This document shows positions 25,680-34,238 of a stretch of 64,000 nucleotides of DNA, in pieces (position 1 is the stretch's first letter; each line of letters begins with the position of its first letter). The notes under the pieces were generated by a model. It was not told the DNA's origin and made no database searches. It saw nothing but the letters and a program-made list of their open reading frames with translations. The position numbers and the translations under genes are program-made. The DNA comes from Vibrio tapetis subsp. quintayensis (GTDB lineage Bacteria; Pseudomonadota; Gammaproteobacteria; Enterobacterales; Vibrionaceae), in assembly GCF_030409945.1 (NCBI RefSeq), contig NZ_JAUFQV010000026.1:1-64000 (forward strand), written 5' to 3'.

Positions 25680-25810
25680 TGGCTCATGATCACTTGCTCT
25701 GTAAGGCGCGCATTGTAGTCTTTTTCCGATCTCAAAGACAGACAGCAATAAGTTGATGGTGGGCGTTACGTTAACTCTGGGTAAGGCCAAATAACGGCCA
25801 CAATAATTAT

Positions 25811-25832
25811 CACTAGACGACTGGTCTAATTT
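25811..25832. promoter_or_regulatory. operator of the TetR/NemR-like regulator, copy 1
   Basis: TAGACGACTGGTCTA at 25814-25828 has TAGAC and GTCTA arms around a 5-base centre. A 22-base identical copy lies before the oxidoreductase gene at 26498-26519. Two identical inverted-repeat sites before the regulator and before the neighbouring enzyme gene are what a TetR repressor needs. The arms resemble the E. coli NemR box as I remember it. Confidence 0.8.
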
Positions 25833-25848
25833 TGGTTACAGTTGGCTT

Positions 25849-26436
25849 ATGAATACAAAAATCAACGATACACGCCAGCATATATTGGATGTCGGCTACC
25901 AGCTTGTGGTAGCAAAAGGCTTTACCAGTGTTGGTTTGTCTGAACTATTAAAAACCGCTGATGTACCCAAAGGGTCTTTCTATCACTACTTTAAATCGAA
26001 AGAGCAATTTGGTGAGGCGTTAATTGAAGACTACTTTCATCAATACTTAGAACGCATTAATGGTGTTTTAGTATTGGGAGACGGTAATGGTCGTGAGCGT
26101 CTACTTGCGTATTTTGGCCGTTGGTTGAATATTGAGAATGGCAGCTGCAATGCTCATAAGTGCTTAGTGGTAAAACTCAGCGCCGAAGTGTCAGACTTGT
26201 CGCCAACGATGCGAGAGTCTTTACTATTGGGTGCCAATAAAGTGATATCGACCATTAGTCAGTGCTTAGAAAGTGGCATTGAGGATGGTTCAATTAAAGC
26301 CTTAGACAGTGAGTCAATGGCCGCCACCATTTATCACTTATGGTTAGGGGCAAGCTTAATGAGTAAGTTGAACCAAAATCAAACCGGCTTAGAGCAAGCC
26401 TTGGTGACAACCAAGCACTTTTTGTCCGATAAGTAG
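25849..26436 (+). CDS. TetR-family repressor, NemR-like
   Basis: 195 residues. The N-terminal helix-turn-helix (about 8-55) reads GLSELLKTADVPKGSFYHYF, nearly the NemR pattern. Cys100 and Cys105 (NGSCNAHKC) match the place of the redox-active Cys106 in E. coli NemR, which senses electrophiles, bleach and quinones. The start lies 21 bases after an operator copy, so it should repress itself; the second copy controls curA-gst. Reactive-electrophile sensing is inferred from family and from the two detoxification genes downstream. Confidence 0.85.
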   Translation: MNTKINDTRQHILDVGYQLVVAKGFTSVGLSELLKTADVPKGSFYHYFKSKEQFGEALIEDYFHQYLERINGVLVLGDGNGRERLLAYFGRWLNIENGSCNAHKCLVVKLSAEVSDLSPTMRESLLLGANKVISTISQCLESGIEDGSIKALDSESMAATIYHLWLGASLMSKLNQNQTGLEQALVTTKHFLSDK

Positions 26437-26456
26437 CTCAACTAGATAACAAACAT

Positions 26457-26488
26457 AATCCCCGCTGTTTAATACGGCGGGATTTTTT
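26457..26488 (+). terminator. terminator after the TetR gene
   Basis: AATCCC...GGGATT stem with one bulge (AATCCCCGCTG with CGGCGGGATT) and six T. It lies just before the second operator, so the downstream genes need their own promoter. Confidence 0.75.
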
Positions 26489-26497
26489 GAAATGAAC

Positions 26498-26519
26498 ACT
26501 AGACGACTGGTCTAATTTT
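26498..26519. promoter_or_regulatory. operator of the TetR/NemR-like regulator, copy 2
   Basis: Identical over 22 bases to the site before the regulator gene; core TAGACGACTGGTCTA at 26500-26514. It stands 39 bases before the oxidoreductase start. Confidence 0.8.
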
Positions 26520-26557
26520 ATGAAGATTGGTCAATAACGACATAAAGGAATAATCCA

Positions 26558-27589
26558 ATGACTCAAGCTACTAACCGTCGCGTTGTACTGGCTTCTCGCC
26601 CTGTTGGCGCGCCCACTCAAGCTGATTTTCGCATTGAACAAGCTGAAATTCCAAGTATTGCTGACGGCGAAATGTTACTTAAAAGCATCTATTTGTCGTT
26701 AGACCCATATATGCGTGGTCGCATGAGCGCTGCCAAATCTTATGCCGATCCAGTGGAGCTTGATGACGTTATGGTTGGCGCTACAGTGTGTCAGGTGGAA
26801 GCGTCGAATAATGCTGACTTTCCAGTAGGCGAATGGGTGTTAGCTTACACAGGTTGGCAGGACTATGGGGTATCAAATGGAGAAGGTTTAATTAAGCTCG
26901 GTCAGAATCCTGCTCATCCATCGTTCGCACTGGGCATCATGGGCATGCCTGGGTTTACCGCTTACATGGGGCTGCTTGATATTGGTGCTCCTAAAGCAGG
27001 TGAAACATTGGTAGTTGCTGCGGCGACTGGCGCAGTAGGCGCAACAGTAGGTCAAATTGGTAAGTTAAAAGGCTGCCGTGTAGTCGGCGTTGCTGGTGGC
27101 GAAGAAAAATGCCGTTACGCAAAAGAGGTACTGGGCTTTGATGAGTGTATTGACCATAAAGCAGAAGACTTTGCCGAGCAATTGGCGGCCGCTTGTGACA
27201 ACGGCATCGATGTTTATTTTGAGAACGTAGGCGGTAAAGTGTTTGATGCGGTTCTACCGCTATTGAATACGGCGGCTCGCGTGCCACTGTGTGGTTTGAT
27301 TTCTCAATACAATGCAACAGCATTACCTGAAGGCCCTGATCGTATGTCTGCTCTGATGGGCGCTTTGTTGGTAAAACGCATCAAGATGCAAGGCTTCATC
27401 ATTTTTGATGATTACGCGCATCGTTACAACGAGTTCGCAGAAGAGATGGGTGCATGGCTTGCACAAGGTAAGATGCAATACCGAGAGCACCTAGTCGATG
27501 GTTTAGAGCAAGCACCAGAAGCCTTTATGGGTCTACTAGAAGGCAAAAACTTCGGCAAGCTCGTTATTCAAGTGAACCAACCAAAATAA
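26558..27589 (+). CDS. NADPH-dependent medium-chain oxidoreductase, CurA-like
   Basis: 343 residues of the zinc-free MDR family. YLSLDPYMRGRMS and MGMPGFTAYMGL are typical of the leukotriene B4 12-hydroxydehydrogenase/CurA group, the nucleotide site is AATGAVGATVGQIGKLKGC, and YFENVGGKVFDAVL follows. These enzymes reduce the double bond of alpha,beta-unsaturated ketones, including curcumin. It is under the second TetR operator and is followed 11 bases later by a glutathione transferase gene, fitting electrophile detoxification. Confidence 0.9.
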   Translation: MTQATNRRVVLASRPVGAPTQADFRIEQAEIPSIADGEMLLKSIYLSLDPYMRGRMSAAKSYADPVELDDVMVGATVCQVEASNNADFPVGEWVLAYTGWQDYGVSNGEGLIKLGQNPAHPSFALGIMGMPGFTAYMGLLDIGAPKAGETLVVAAATGAVGATVGQIGKLKGCRVVGVAGGEEKCRYAKEVLGFDECIDHKAEDFAEQLAAACDNGIDVYFENVGGKVFDAVLPLLNTAARVPLCGLISQYNATALPEGPDRMSALMGALLVKRIKMQGFIIFDDYAHRYNEFAEEMGAWLAQGKMQYREHLVDGLEQAPEAFMGLLEGKNFGKLVIQVNQPK

Positions 27590-27600
27590 GGACAACGGCA

Positions 27601-28218
27601 ATGATTACTTTACACCATTTAAATAAATCTCGTTCTAAACGCATTATTTGGTTGTTGGAAGAGCTTGAGCTAGATTACCAAATTACGCCATACCAAAGAG
27701 ACAATGTTACTTTTCTTGCGCCACCTGAGTTAAAGAGCGTGCATCCTTTGGGTAAGTCACCCGTGCTTGAAGATGGTGACCTAGTGGTGACGGAGTCGGG
27801 GGCAATTACCGAATACCTGATCGACAAATACGGCAAGGGAGCGTTATCACCAGAGCGTGGAACGCGAGCGTATACTGAATATTCACAATGGCTGCACTTT
27901 GCGGAAAGTTCGGCGATGTTACCGCTGCTATTAAAATTGTTTGTTACTAAAGATGGTTGTGAAACTAACTTTTTAGCGGACTACGCGGATGCTGAGACCA
28001 TGAAAGTATTGAGTTACTTTGACCAAAGCTTAGTGGGTAAAACCTACTTGGTAGAAGACACGCTCTCAGGGGCGGATATCATGATGTCATTCATTGTCGA
28101 GAACCTGGTCAACAATGGCTCTATTGAGCATTTCGCTAATTTAAAACGTTACGCTGAGCAACTCGCTACCCACGATGCTTTTCATAAAGCAGACGCTGTA
28201 GAGCTCAAGTACGCTTAA
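27601..28218 (+). CDS. glutathione S-transferase
   Basis: 205 residues. Thioredoxin-fold N-terminus (about 1-80; HHLNKSRSKRIIWLLEELEL, and VTESGAITEYL for the glutathione gamma-Glu contact) and an all-helical C-terminal domain (about 90-200; SGADIMMSFIVEN). It conjugates glutathione to electrophiles. AAGGAC lies before the ATG. It is the second gene of the TetR-controlled pair. Confidence 0.9.
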   Translation: MITLHHLNKSRSKRIIWLLEELELDYQITPYQRDNVTFLAPPELKSVHPLGKSPVLEDGDLVVTESGAITEYLIDKYGKGALSPERGTRAYTEYSQWLHFAESSAMLPLLLKLFVTKDGCETNFLADYADAETMKVLSYFDQSLVGKTYLVEDTLSGADIMMSFIVENLVNNGSIEHFANLKRYAEQLATHDAFHKADAVELKYA

Positions 28219-28237
28219 TCTCTGTATTTGGGATGAC

Positions 28238-28273
28238 AAAAGCCAGTGAGTATCTATACTCGCTGGCTTTTTT
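28238..28273. terminator. bidirectional terminator between gst and AraC gene
   Basis: 15-bp stem with one G-T pair (AAAAGCCAGTGAGTA with TACTCGCTGGCTTTT), 4-base loop, T runs on both sides. It touches the stop codon of the convergent AraC gene. Confidence 0.9.
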
Positions 28274-29303
28274 AACTGTCCCCACGAAACTGTTGCGGAG
28301 TCATACCGGTCCAACGCTTAAACCATCGACGAAAGTTGGCGGTATCACTGTACCCCAGCCGAAACGCCATCTCTTCTATCGTCAACTTAGTCTGGATTAA
28401 AAACTCTTTGGCGATATCAGCACGCACTTCACTAACTAGATTCTGATAGCTCGTTTGATTCTGCTCAAGCTTTCTTCTCAATGTGCGCGGCGAGCAACCG
28501 AACTGAACGGCGATCGCCTCTATCGAAGGGAAATCACCAGTACTCGTGTATAAGATCGCCTTAATTTGATTCGTCAGTAGATAAGGAGATTGCAACGCGG
28601 CCATAACCGACTCACATGACTGAAGGTAGTTATTCAGCATATCCGCGTTATGAGTTTTAAGGGGCATCGACAGCTGTGAAGAATCTAAACTAAGCTTAAG
28701 GCTTGTTGCTTCAAATTGGGTGCGACAACCAAACCGTTCATTGTACTTCTGGCTGTAATCCGTTTTAGGGTAAGGAACAGTCAATGAGCGAACGGCAAGA
28801 ACTTCACCCGTTAGCTCTTCGAATAAAGAGGCAATGGCACTATAAAAATACTCGCTACAGAACGGCAGCAAATCACCGATATCTAGCACATTTTCCAGCA
28901 CAATCGCCGCAGTTTGAGCGTCCTTTATAACTTTAACTGAAAAAACCGGCCCATTGAGATTAAGGTATTTAAACCCCGTGGTTATGGCCTGTTCTACAGT
29001 TCGGCTACTCAATATCGCATAGCCTAAAATGCCGAAGTGACTTAGCTTTGCTCTCTCTCCCACTAGCAAGCCAACGCCCAAACCCTGAAAGTGACGATTT
29101 ATATTGCGAAATAGCATCAATTTATCGGCATAAGTCATTTGAGCGCTTTCAGCCTGCCAATCTAGCTTCCCGAACCCAATTTCCTGCAACATAGCGGTAG
29201 GTTTAAATCCAAGGCCCTCAACCGCCTCTAACAACAAGGCGATATCCATTACTCCCAATTGATGGCGATAGTCTGTAGACCGGTATTCAGCGACAACTTC
29301 CAT
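28272..29303 (-). CDS. AraC-family regulator with arabinose-binding-like N-terminal domain
   Basis: 343 residues. The N-terminal 200 residues follow the Arabinose_bd (OruR/ArgR-like) pattern found in regulators of lipid, steroid or amino-acid use (FGILGYAILSSRTVEQAITT). The C-terminal double HTH is at about 245-340 (SIEAIAVQFGCSPRTLRRKL and EMAFRLGYSDTANFRRWFKR). It is divergent from the DUF2804/hydroxylase pair with 148 bp between, so it most likely controls that pair. Confidence 0.85.
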   Translation of the reverse strand: MEVVAEYRSTDYRHQLGVMDIALLLEAVEGLGFKPTAMLQEIGFGKLDWQAESAQMTYADKLMLFRNINRHFQGLGVGLLVGERAKLSHFGILGYAILSSRTVEQAITTGFKYLNLNGPVFSVKVIKDAQTAAIVLENVLDIGDLLPFCSEYFYSAIASLFEELTGEVLAVRSLTVPYPKTDYSQKYNERFGCRTQFEATSLKLSLDSSQLSMPLKTHNADMLNNYLQSCESVMAALQSPYLLTNQIKAILYTSTGDFPSIEAIAVQFGCSPRTLRRKLEQNQTSYQNLVSEVRADIAKEFLIQTKLTIEEMAFRLGYSDTANFRRWFKRWTGMTPQQFRGDS

Positions 29304-29451
29304 CGTAAAGGCACCCTATTTTTTTGCTTTCCATACAGGCCCATTCAGCCATGTTCGTGATCGCCAATCACTTTATGTCCGATAATGACCTGATATTTAT
29401 GCCTAGATTAGATCAAACTGACGTAAGTGTTAACTATTTGTAAAGAAAATT

Positions 29452-30465
29452 ATGACTTCTACACGTCCTGCTCCTGAGAGTTTAATTTCGATAGACGGTA
29501 AGCCTGTCTATGGTCACTTCGATGGCATTCCAGAAAACATTAACGCCCAGAGGTTTGACTACAGAGATTGTATGGATAAGAGTGCAGGCAAGCTGGCTAA
29601 ATATTTCCACTATAAACAGTTTCAGTTTGTGAGCTTAAGAACCGAGCGATACCTCATCGGTGTTGCCATTGCCGACATCCGTTATCTGGGCTCTTCATTT
29701 TGTTACGTCTACGATATAGAAAATGATGGCCTCATCGAGAAGACTTGGCTAAGGCCGCTGTCCTTTGGTAAGAAAATGGCAAGTTCTTCCTATTCTGGGG
29801 ATAGCCATATTGTTCAAAACAAACTGCATTTTGAAATCAAACAAGGCCTTTGGCGCGTACAAGCAAACTGCAAGCACCTAGAGCTAGACGTTCACTTACA
29901 ACCAAGCGATGGAAGCATGCCATTGTCAGTCTGTACGCCTACCGCATACTCAGGCTGGACGTACACCCAAAAACATAACGCGCTTTCAGTAAAGGGCTCG
30001 CTAAAGGTGGATGATGTCGTTATTGAACTGGAAGATGCCTTGGCAGGCTACGACTTCTCAGCAGGCTATATGCGCCGTGAGACAAGTTGGAGATGGGCAA
30101 GTATTAGCACTCAAATTGACGGCAGCCTATTGGGCCTAAACTTGGCCGCAGGCGTTAACGAAACCGGGAGCTGCGAAAATGCGTTGTGGGTAGATGGCCG
30201 TAGGCACTTACTTAATTCTGTCCACTTTACCTTCGATCGTGACCATATCGAGCAAGATTGGCACATCCACTCAGAGGATGGTCGACTCGATCTTCATTTT
30301 ACTCCAGTCAACAAACGCAGCGAAAAACTCAACTTACTGCTACTTAAGAGCAACTTTCGCCAATTTATCGGTCACTTTAGTGGTTTTATTATCGACACTG
30401 ATGGGGCAAAGCACGAGCTGAGCAACGTACTAGGGCTAACAGAAGATCACTTCGCCAAGTGGTAA
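29452..30465 (+). CDS. DUF2804-family protein
   Basis: 337 residues. The protein has the DUF2804 look: YKQFQFVSLRTERYLIGVAI, YVYDIENDG, GWTYTQKHNALSVKG, then YMRRETSWRWASIS and GLNLAAGVNETGSCENALWVD. No signal peptide or membrane helix is seen. Family members are often found with lipid-related genes and may have a lipocalin-like double barrel that holds a lipid; no enzyme activity is established as far as I know. It is 19 bases upstream of a membrane hydroxylase and probably works with it. Confidence 0.8.
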   Translation: MTSTRPAPESLISIDGKPVYGHFDGIPENINAQRFDYRDCMDKSAGKLAKYFHYKQFQFVSLRTERYLIGVAIADIRYLGSSFCYVYDIENDGLIEKTWLRPLSFGKKMASSSYSGDSHIVQNKLHFEIKQGLWRVQANCKHLELDVHLQPSDGSMPLSVCTPTAYSGWTYTQKHNALSVKGSLKVDDVVIELEDALAGYDFSAGYMRRETSWRWASISTQIDGSLLGLNLAAGVNETGSCENALWVDGRRHLLNSVHFTFDRDHIEQDWHIHSEDGRLDLHFTPVNKRSEKLNLLLLKSNFRQFIGHFSGFIIDTDGAKHELSNVLGLTEDHFAKW

Positions 30466-30484
30466 CTCTTTTTCGGAGATAAGA

Positions 30485-31339
30485 ATGGAATTTCAAACAA
30501 TTATTGATCATCCAGAGTGGCTGCTTATGCTGCTTGCCCCACTGTTTGTCGGTTTGATGTTAGCAGAGTACTTTATTGGCCAAAGACGGGGCAAACTGCC
30601 AGAAAATTCAGCCTATAAATTGCCCGAAGTGTTATGCAACTTCTCGCTAGCGGGAATGCATCAACTTGCGGATCTACTGACTGGGCTACTCATCGTAAAA
30701 CTCTATATGTGGCTATTTGGTTGGAAGCTATTAGAGATCGAAATGAACGTGACTTCGTTTATCACTCTACTCATTTTACAAGACTTCTGCTATTACTGGT
30801 TTCATCGGGCAAGTCATAGAATACGCTGGATGTGGGCCGCTCATGTCGCCCATCACAGTTCAGAGCGAATGAACTTTAGCACCGCATTCCGTCAAAGCTT
30901 AATGTATCCAATTGCGGGAATGTGGCTATTTTGGGTACCTCTGGTCATCTTGGGATTTGAGCCGAAATGGGTGATTTTTGCGGTACTACTCAACCTAGGT
31001 TTGCAGTTCTTTGTCCACACGCAGTGGGTTCGCTCATTAGGTTTAATTGAGCTAGTTTTTAATACGCCATCTCACCATAGAGTGCATCATGGGAAAAACC
31101 CGCAATATATCGACAAAAACTACGCTGGTGTCCTGATCATTTGGGACAAAATCTTCGGTACCTTCGCACCAGAAGTTGAGGCAGTACGCTACGGAATTAC
31201 TAAGCCAGTACACAGTTATAACCCGATTACCGTAACCTTCTCTGAGTGGCGAGATATGTTCCAAGCTGCGCAAGACAAGCGCTTATCGCTAAAGCAACAA
31301 ATCGGCATATTTCTCTCGCCACCGAACGATAAAGAGTGA
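30485..31339 (+). CDS. sterol desaturase/fatty-acid hydroxylase-family membrane protein
   Basis: 284 residues with four or so membrane helices and the di-iron histidine boxes of the family: WFHRASHRI, HVAHHSSERMNFS and SHHRVHHGKN. It should hydroxylate or desaturate a lipid in the inner membrane. GGAG precedes the ATG. It ends 38 bases from the convergent PAAR gene, with no obvious terminator between. Confidence 0.9.
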   Translation: MEFQTIIDHPEWLLMLLAPLFVGLMLAEYFIGQRRGKLPENSAYKLPEVLCNFSLAGMHQLADLLTGLLIVKLYMWLFGWKLLEIEMNVTSFITLLILQDFCYYWFHRASHRIRWMWAAHVAHHSSERMNFSTAFRQSLMYPIAGMWLFWVPLVILGFEPKWVIFAVLLNLGLQFFVHTQWVRSLGLIELVFNTPSHHRVHHGKNPQYIDKNYAGVLIIWDKIFGTFAPEVEAVRYGITKPVHSYNPITVTFSEWRDMFQAAQDKRLSLKQQIGIFLSPPNDKE

Positions 31340-31377
31340 CCAAATTCATATATGGTGAAGGCGAGATAGGGAAGATA

Positions 31378-31674
31378 TTATCCACCAATGAGTACCGTAG
31401 GCATTCCCATAATGATCGTGCCACCATGAGCGGTAAGATCGCCCATACGAGCTGCTGGTTTATTATTGATAAGTACCGTCGCACTGCCTTTTACAACACT
31501 ATCTGGAGGTCCGACACACACGCACATTTGGCCTAAGGTTGCGGCCGGAAGGTTGCCAATAAGCACAGTACTTGGCATTGGTAATAATGGGCCGCCTACG
31601 TGTGGAATGGGAACGATTGCCGGAGTTTGCATCGGGCACATATGCATGTCGGTGGCTCGAGCTGCTGGTAACAT
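31378..31674 (-). CDS. PAAR-domain spike-tip protein of the type VI secretion system
   Basis: 98 residues, almost all PAAR repeat: ARATDMHMCPMQ, then VLIGNLPAATLGQMCVC, GSATVLINNKPAARMGDLTA and the HGGTIIMG turn near the end. His and Cys residues for the metal at the tip are visible. The protein sharpens the VgrG spike and can carry effectors; there is no C-terminal toxin extension, so it must work with separate cargo. It is the last of three minus-strand genes (vgrG, DUF6931, PAAR), 9 bases after the previous one. Confidence 0.92.
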   Translation of the reverse strand: MLPAARATDMHMCPMQTPAIVPIPHVGGPLLPMPSTVLIGNLPAATLGQMCVCVGPPDSVVKGSATVLINNKPAARMGDLTAHGGTIIMGMPTVLIGG

Positions 31675-31683
31675 AGTATTATC

Positions 31684-32247
31684 CTAAATTTCCCCGTTTC
31701 CGCCTTGGGCGATGTTAAAACCAATGTCGAAATAGCTTTTGTAACGTTGCTTTGCCTCTTCACCATCAGGCAAAACAGCGGTGAGGTTAATGCTTCCTGC
31801 GACGGCTTGTGCATACAAATAGGCAGGAGGCGGAACAATCGGATCTTTCGGGCTGGTCATACTGCCGCCACTCCAAAACGCCGCTTGTGCTACCCAGCCA
31901 GCGCCAGTATCCAGTGTGGCACTTTCTGCCATCGACTCTGCAAATCGGCGACTGGTTTCATCCGGAGTATGAACCCAGGCTTTGGCCGCACGAATGGCAT
32001 CTAACTCTTGTTCGTTCCAATCTTGACGTTGGCTGGCACAGCAACTGGCCCACCAAATCGCTTCTCTGACGGGCATTCCGTGTGCAAGGTAAGTAATGGC
32101 ATCCGCGTAAAGTTCTTCACCGATTGCCAATTGAATCAATTCGTAAGGTGACATGCCGTCGGTTGCGAGTTGGCAGATTTCGTTGTTAGCGTCATAGAAT
32201 GAGAAGATCTGCTTTGCATTTTCATAAGGGATTTTTATTAACTTCAT
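31684..32247 (-). CDS. DUF6931-type protein encoded between VgrG and PAAR
   Basis: 187 residues, helical, no signal peptide. It fits the DUF6931 pattern: SPYELIQLAIGEELYADAIT, AIWWASCCASQR, TGAGWVAQAAFWSGGSM. The start codon overlaps the vgrG stop (TAATG), so the two are translationally coupled. Position between spike and tip proteins suggests a loading factor or structural adaptor, which is an inference. The paired cysteines in ASCCAS are notable. Confidence 0.75.
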   Translation of the reverse strand: MKLIKIPYENAKQIFSFYDANNEICQLATDGMSPYELIQLAIGEELYADAITYLAHGMPVREAIWWASCCASQRQDWNEQELDAIRAAKAWVHTPDETSRRFAESMAESATLDTGAGWVAQAAFWSGGSMTSPKDPIVPPPAYLYAQAVAGSINLTAVLPDGEEAKQRYKSYFDIGFNIAQGGNGEI

Positions 32248-34238
32248 TAGTTTACCTTTGCAATTGCCCCTTGAATTTGAACCATCGCACCCGCTTTAAC
32301 CTGAGTCATGGCACTTCCATTAATACTCACCATCGCGGCTTTAACGTCCGCTTTTCCTTGCCCTTCAACGGTCACCATTGCGGCTTTCATTTCTGCTTTG
32401 GCTTTTCCGCTTATCGAAACCTGAGGCGCATCTATTTTTATACCACTGGCGCTGATTTCAATTTTACTTGCGCCAACTTTGAGTTCTATTTTGCTCTTGC
32501 CCGTAATTGAGATGCTGCTTCCGTCGACTTTTACGGCAGATTTTGCAGTAATCGAGGCGTTGGACCCGGCATCTAGGTTAATGTTTTTGTCGCTTGCTGC
32601 CGAGAGATCATCTTTTGCATTGGTGGTCAGAGTTTTTTCACTCTTAACGGTGAACGCTTCTTTGCTGGATACATCGAGTGTTTTTTCAACTTGTGTGAGC
32701 GCCTTGCCCTTAATTGTTGATGTTGAATCGTTATTTACATCGAGCAACCAGTCTTTTTCTGCGTGCAAAAAGACCTGCTCTTTGTCTTTTTGATCTTCAA
32801 AGCGTAATTCGTTGCCTTGCTTACTGCTGCCTTTCGGCGTCGAGCGAGTTTTTATTCCTGCTTGAGTCGCTGAGGAGTAGGGCGTGCTATTGGCTTTATT
32901 GTAAATTGAACCGACGACAATTGGCCTATCTGGATTGGCGTCTATGTATTGAACCAGTACTTCATCACCAATTCGTGGAATGAATTGCATACCAAACCCT
33001 TTACTGGCCGCGCCTTGCGATACGGGCAACCAACATGAACAGTTTTCGTCTGGCTTTCCGTCTCGGTCCCAGTGAAAGTGAACTTTAATACGGCCAACTT
33101 TGTCTCGGTAGATCTCTTCCCCTTTGGGGCCGGTGACGGTCGCAGTATGGATACCATTAGCATGGGGTTTATCAATGACATCTGGGCGAAACGGTGTTGC
33201 GTAACTAACGGCTTGAAAGTGGTTGTTATAGTGGGTTTGTTGGCTCGATTCATCACACGTTACCGAATGAACAATCTTGATGATGAAGTAATCTTGATTG
33301 AATGATGCAACCGGGTGATCGCTTAATTTGAAGCGCTTGCCACAGGCTAAAGCACTGATAGAGGACTTAGACGTTACGGTGCTTTGCAGGGCATCGTGGG
33401 CTTCCATTTGGATCTTCGCAGCTTTGCGAATGACACTTTTGTCACCAAACCCTTGGCCGTAGCGATAGTCTTCCAACGATTTGATTGTGTCGTCTGCTGC
33501 GCTTTTTCGTTCACCACTATCAAAGACGTCAGCCAATTCTTGGCTATGATCCGCTAGACATAATTTTGAGGTCGTGATTTGAGCTTTATGCTGCCAATGA
33601 TTCAGGACTCTTTCTGGATCTAGAAGGCCACTTTGAAAGGCGATAGTACTGCGCTCAATCGCCTTAAATGATTGGTTGGAATCAGCAATAGTGACGATAG
33701 GTTTGCTATCACTGTGTTCGACATGATAGTGCCAGCCTTCAGCAGAAAGTAAACGTTGCATAAACGCAAGATCACTCTCGTCAAGTTGCACGCAATATTC
33801 GTGTTTTTGACCATTACCAGAAATAGCAAGTTTGAAATAGCTTTTGAAGTCAGAATCACCGATAACTTTTTCGATAATTTGCTTAGTTGTCAGATTTTGG
33901 AATATCTGGCGATTACGGCGATATGCTAATAGTGATAGCGGGTCAACTGCTTGCACTTGGTAGAAATAGAGAGATTTCTCTTCACTATGACTCATCAACT
34001 CAATACTGGAAACAAGGCCTAAAAACTGGCGAGTTTCGCTGGCTTGTTTATAGCGTATGCAAAGAGGTTTACCTAGAGGTTTGCTCGAAATTTGGTTGTT
34101 AGATGCAATAGTAAAAGACATGGTTACACCGTGAGAGAGGCGTTCTTCGCACTCTAGGTGTGTCACGATATAAGTTTTACCGTCTGACAGTTTGGCTGTG
34201 AGCGGGCGAGTCTCATTCTTTATTTCACTATTTGGCAT
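32247..34238 (-). CDS. vgrG: VgrG spike protein (TssI)
   Basis: 663 residues from the ATG at 34238; a GTG two codons earlier is possible. The gp27-like part (about 15-370) includes YCVQLDESDLAFMQRLLSAE. The gp5 OB fold has GRIKVHFHWDRDGK and SCWLPVSQ, and FIPRIGDEVLVQYIDANPDR. The C-terminus is a run of short beta repeats of the type K-x-E-x-K-x-A/G, ending the needle. No enzymatic extension is present, so it is not an evolved VgrG. It opens the minus-strand spike operon, divergent from the main T6SS run. Confidence 0.95.
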   Translation of the reverse strand: MPNSEIKNETRPLTAKLSDGKTYIVTHLECEERLSHGVTMSFTIASNNQISSKPLGKPLCIRYKQASETRQFLGLVSSIELMSHSEEKSLYFYQVQAVDPLSLLAYRRNRQIFQNLTTKQIIEKVIGDSDFKSYFKLAISGNGQKHEYCVQLDESDLAFMQRLLSAEGWHYHVEHSDSKPIVTIADSNQSFKAIERSTIAFQSGLLDPERVLNHWQHKAQITTSKLCLADHSQELADVFDSGERKSAADDTIKSLEDYRYGQGFGDKSVIRKAAKIQMEAHDALQSTVTSKSSISALACGKRFKLSDHPVASFNQDYFIIKIVHSVTCDESSQQTHYNNHFQAVSYATPFRPDVIDKPHANGIHTATVTGPKGEEIYRDKVGRIKVHFHWDRDGKPDENCSCWLPVSQGAASKGFGMQFIPRIGDEVLVQYIDANPDRPIVVGSIYNKANSTPYSSATQAGIKTRSTPKGSSKQGNELRFEDQKDKEQVFLHAEKDWLLDVNNDSTSTIKGKALTQVEKTLDVSSKEAFTVKSEKTLTTNAKDDLSAASDKNINLDAGSNASITAKSAVKVDGSSISITGKSKIELKVGASKIEISASGIKIDAPQVSISGKAKAEMKAAMVTVEGQGKADVKAAMVSINGSAMTQVKAGAMVQIQGAIAKVN

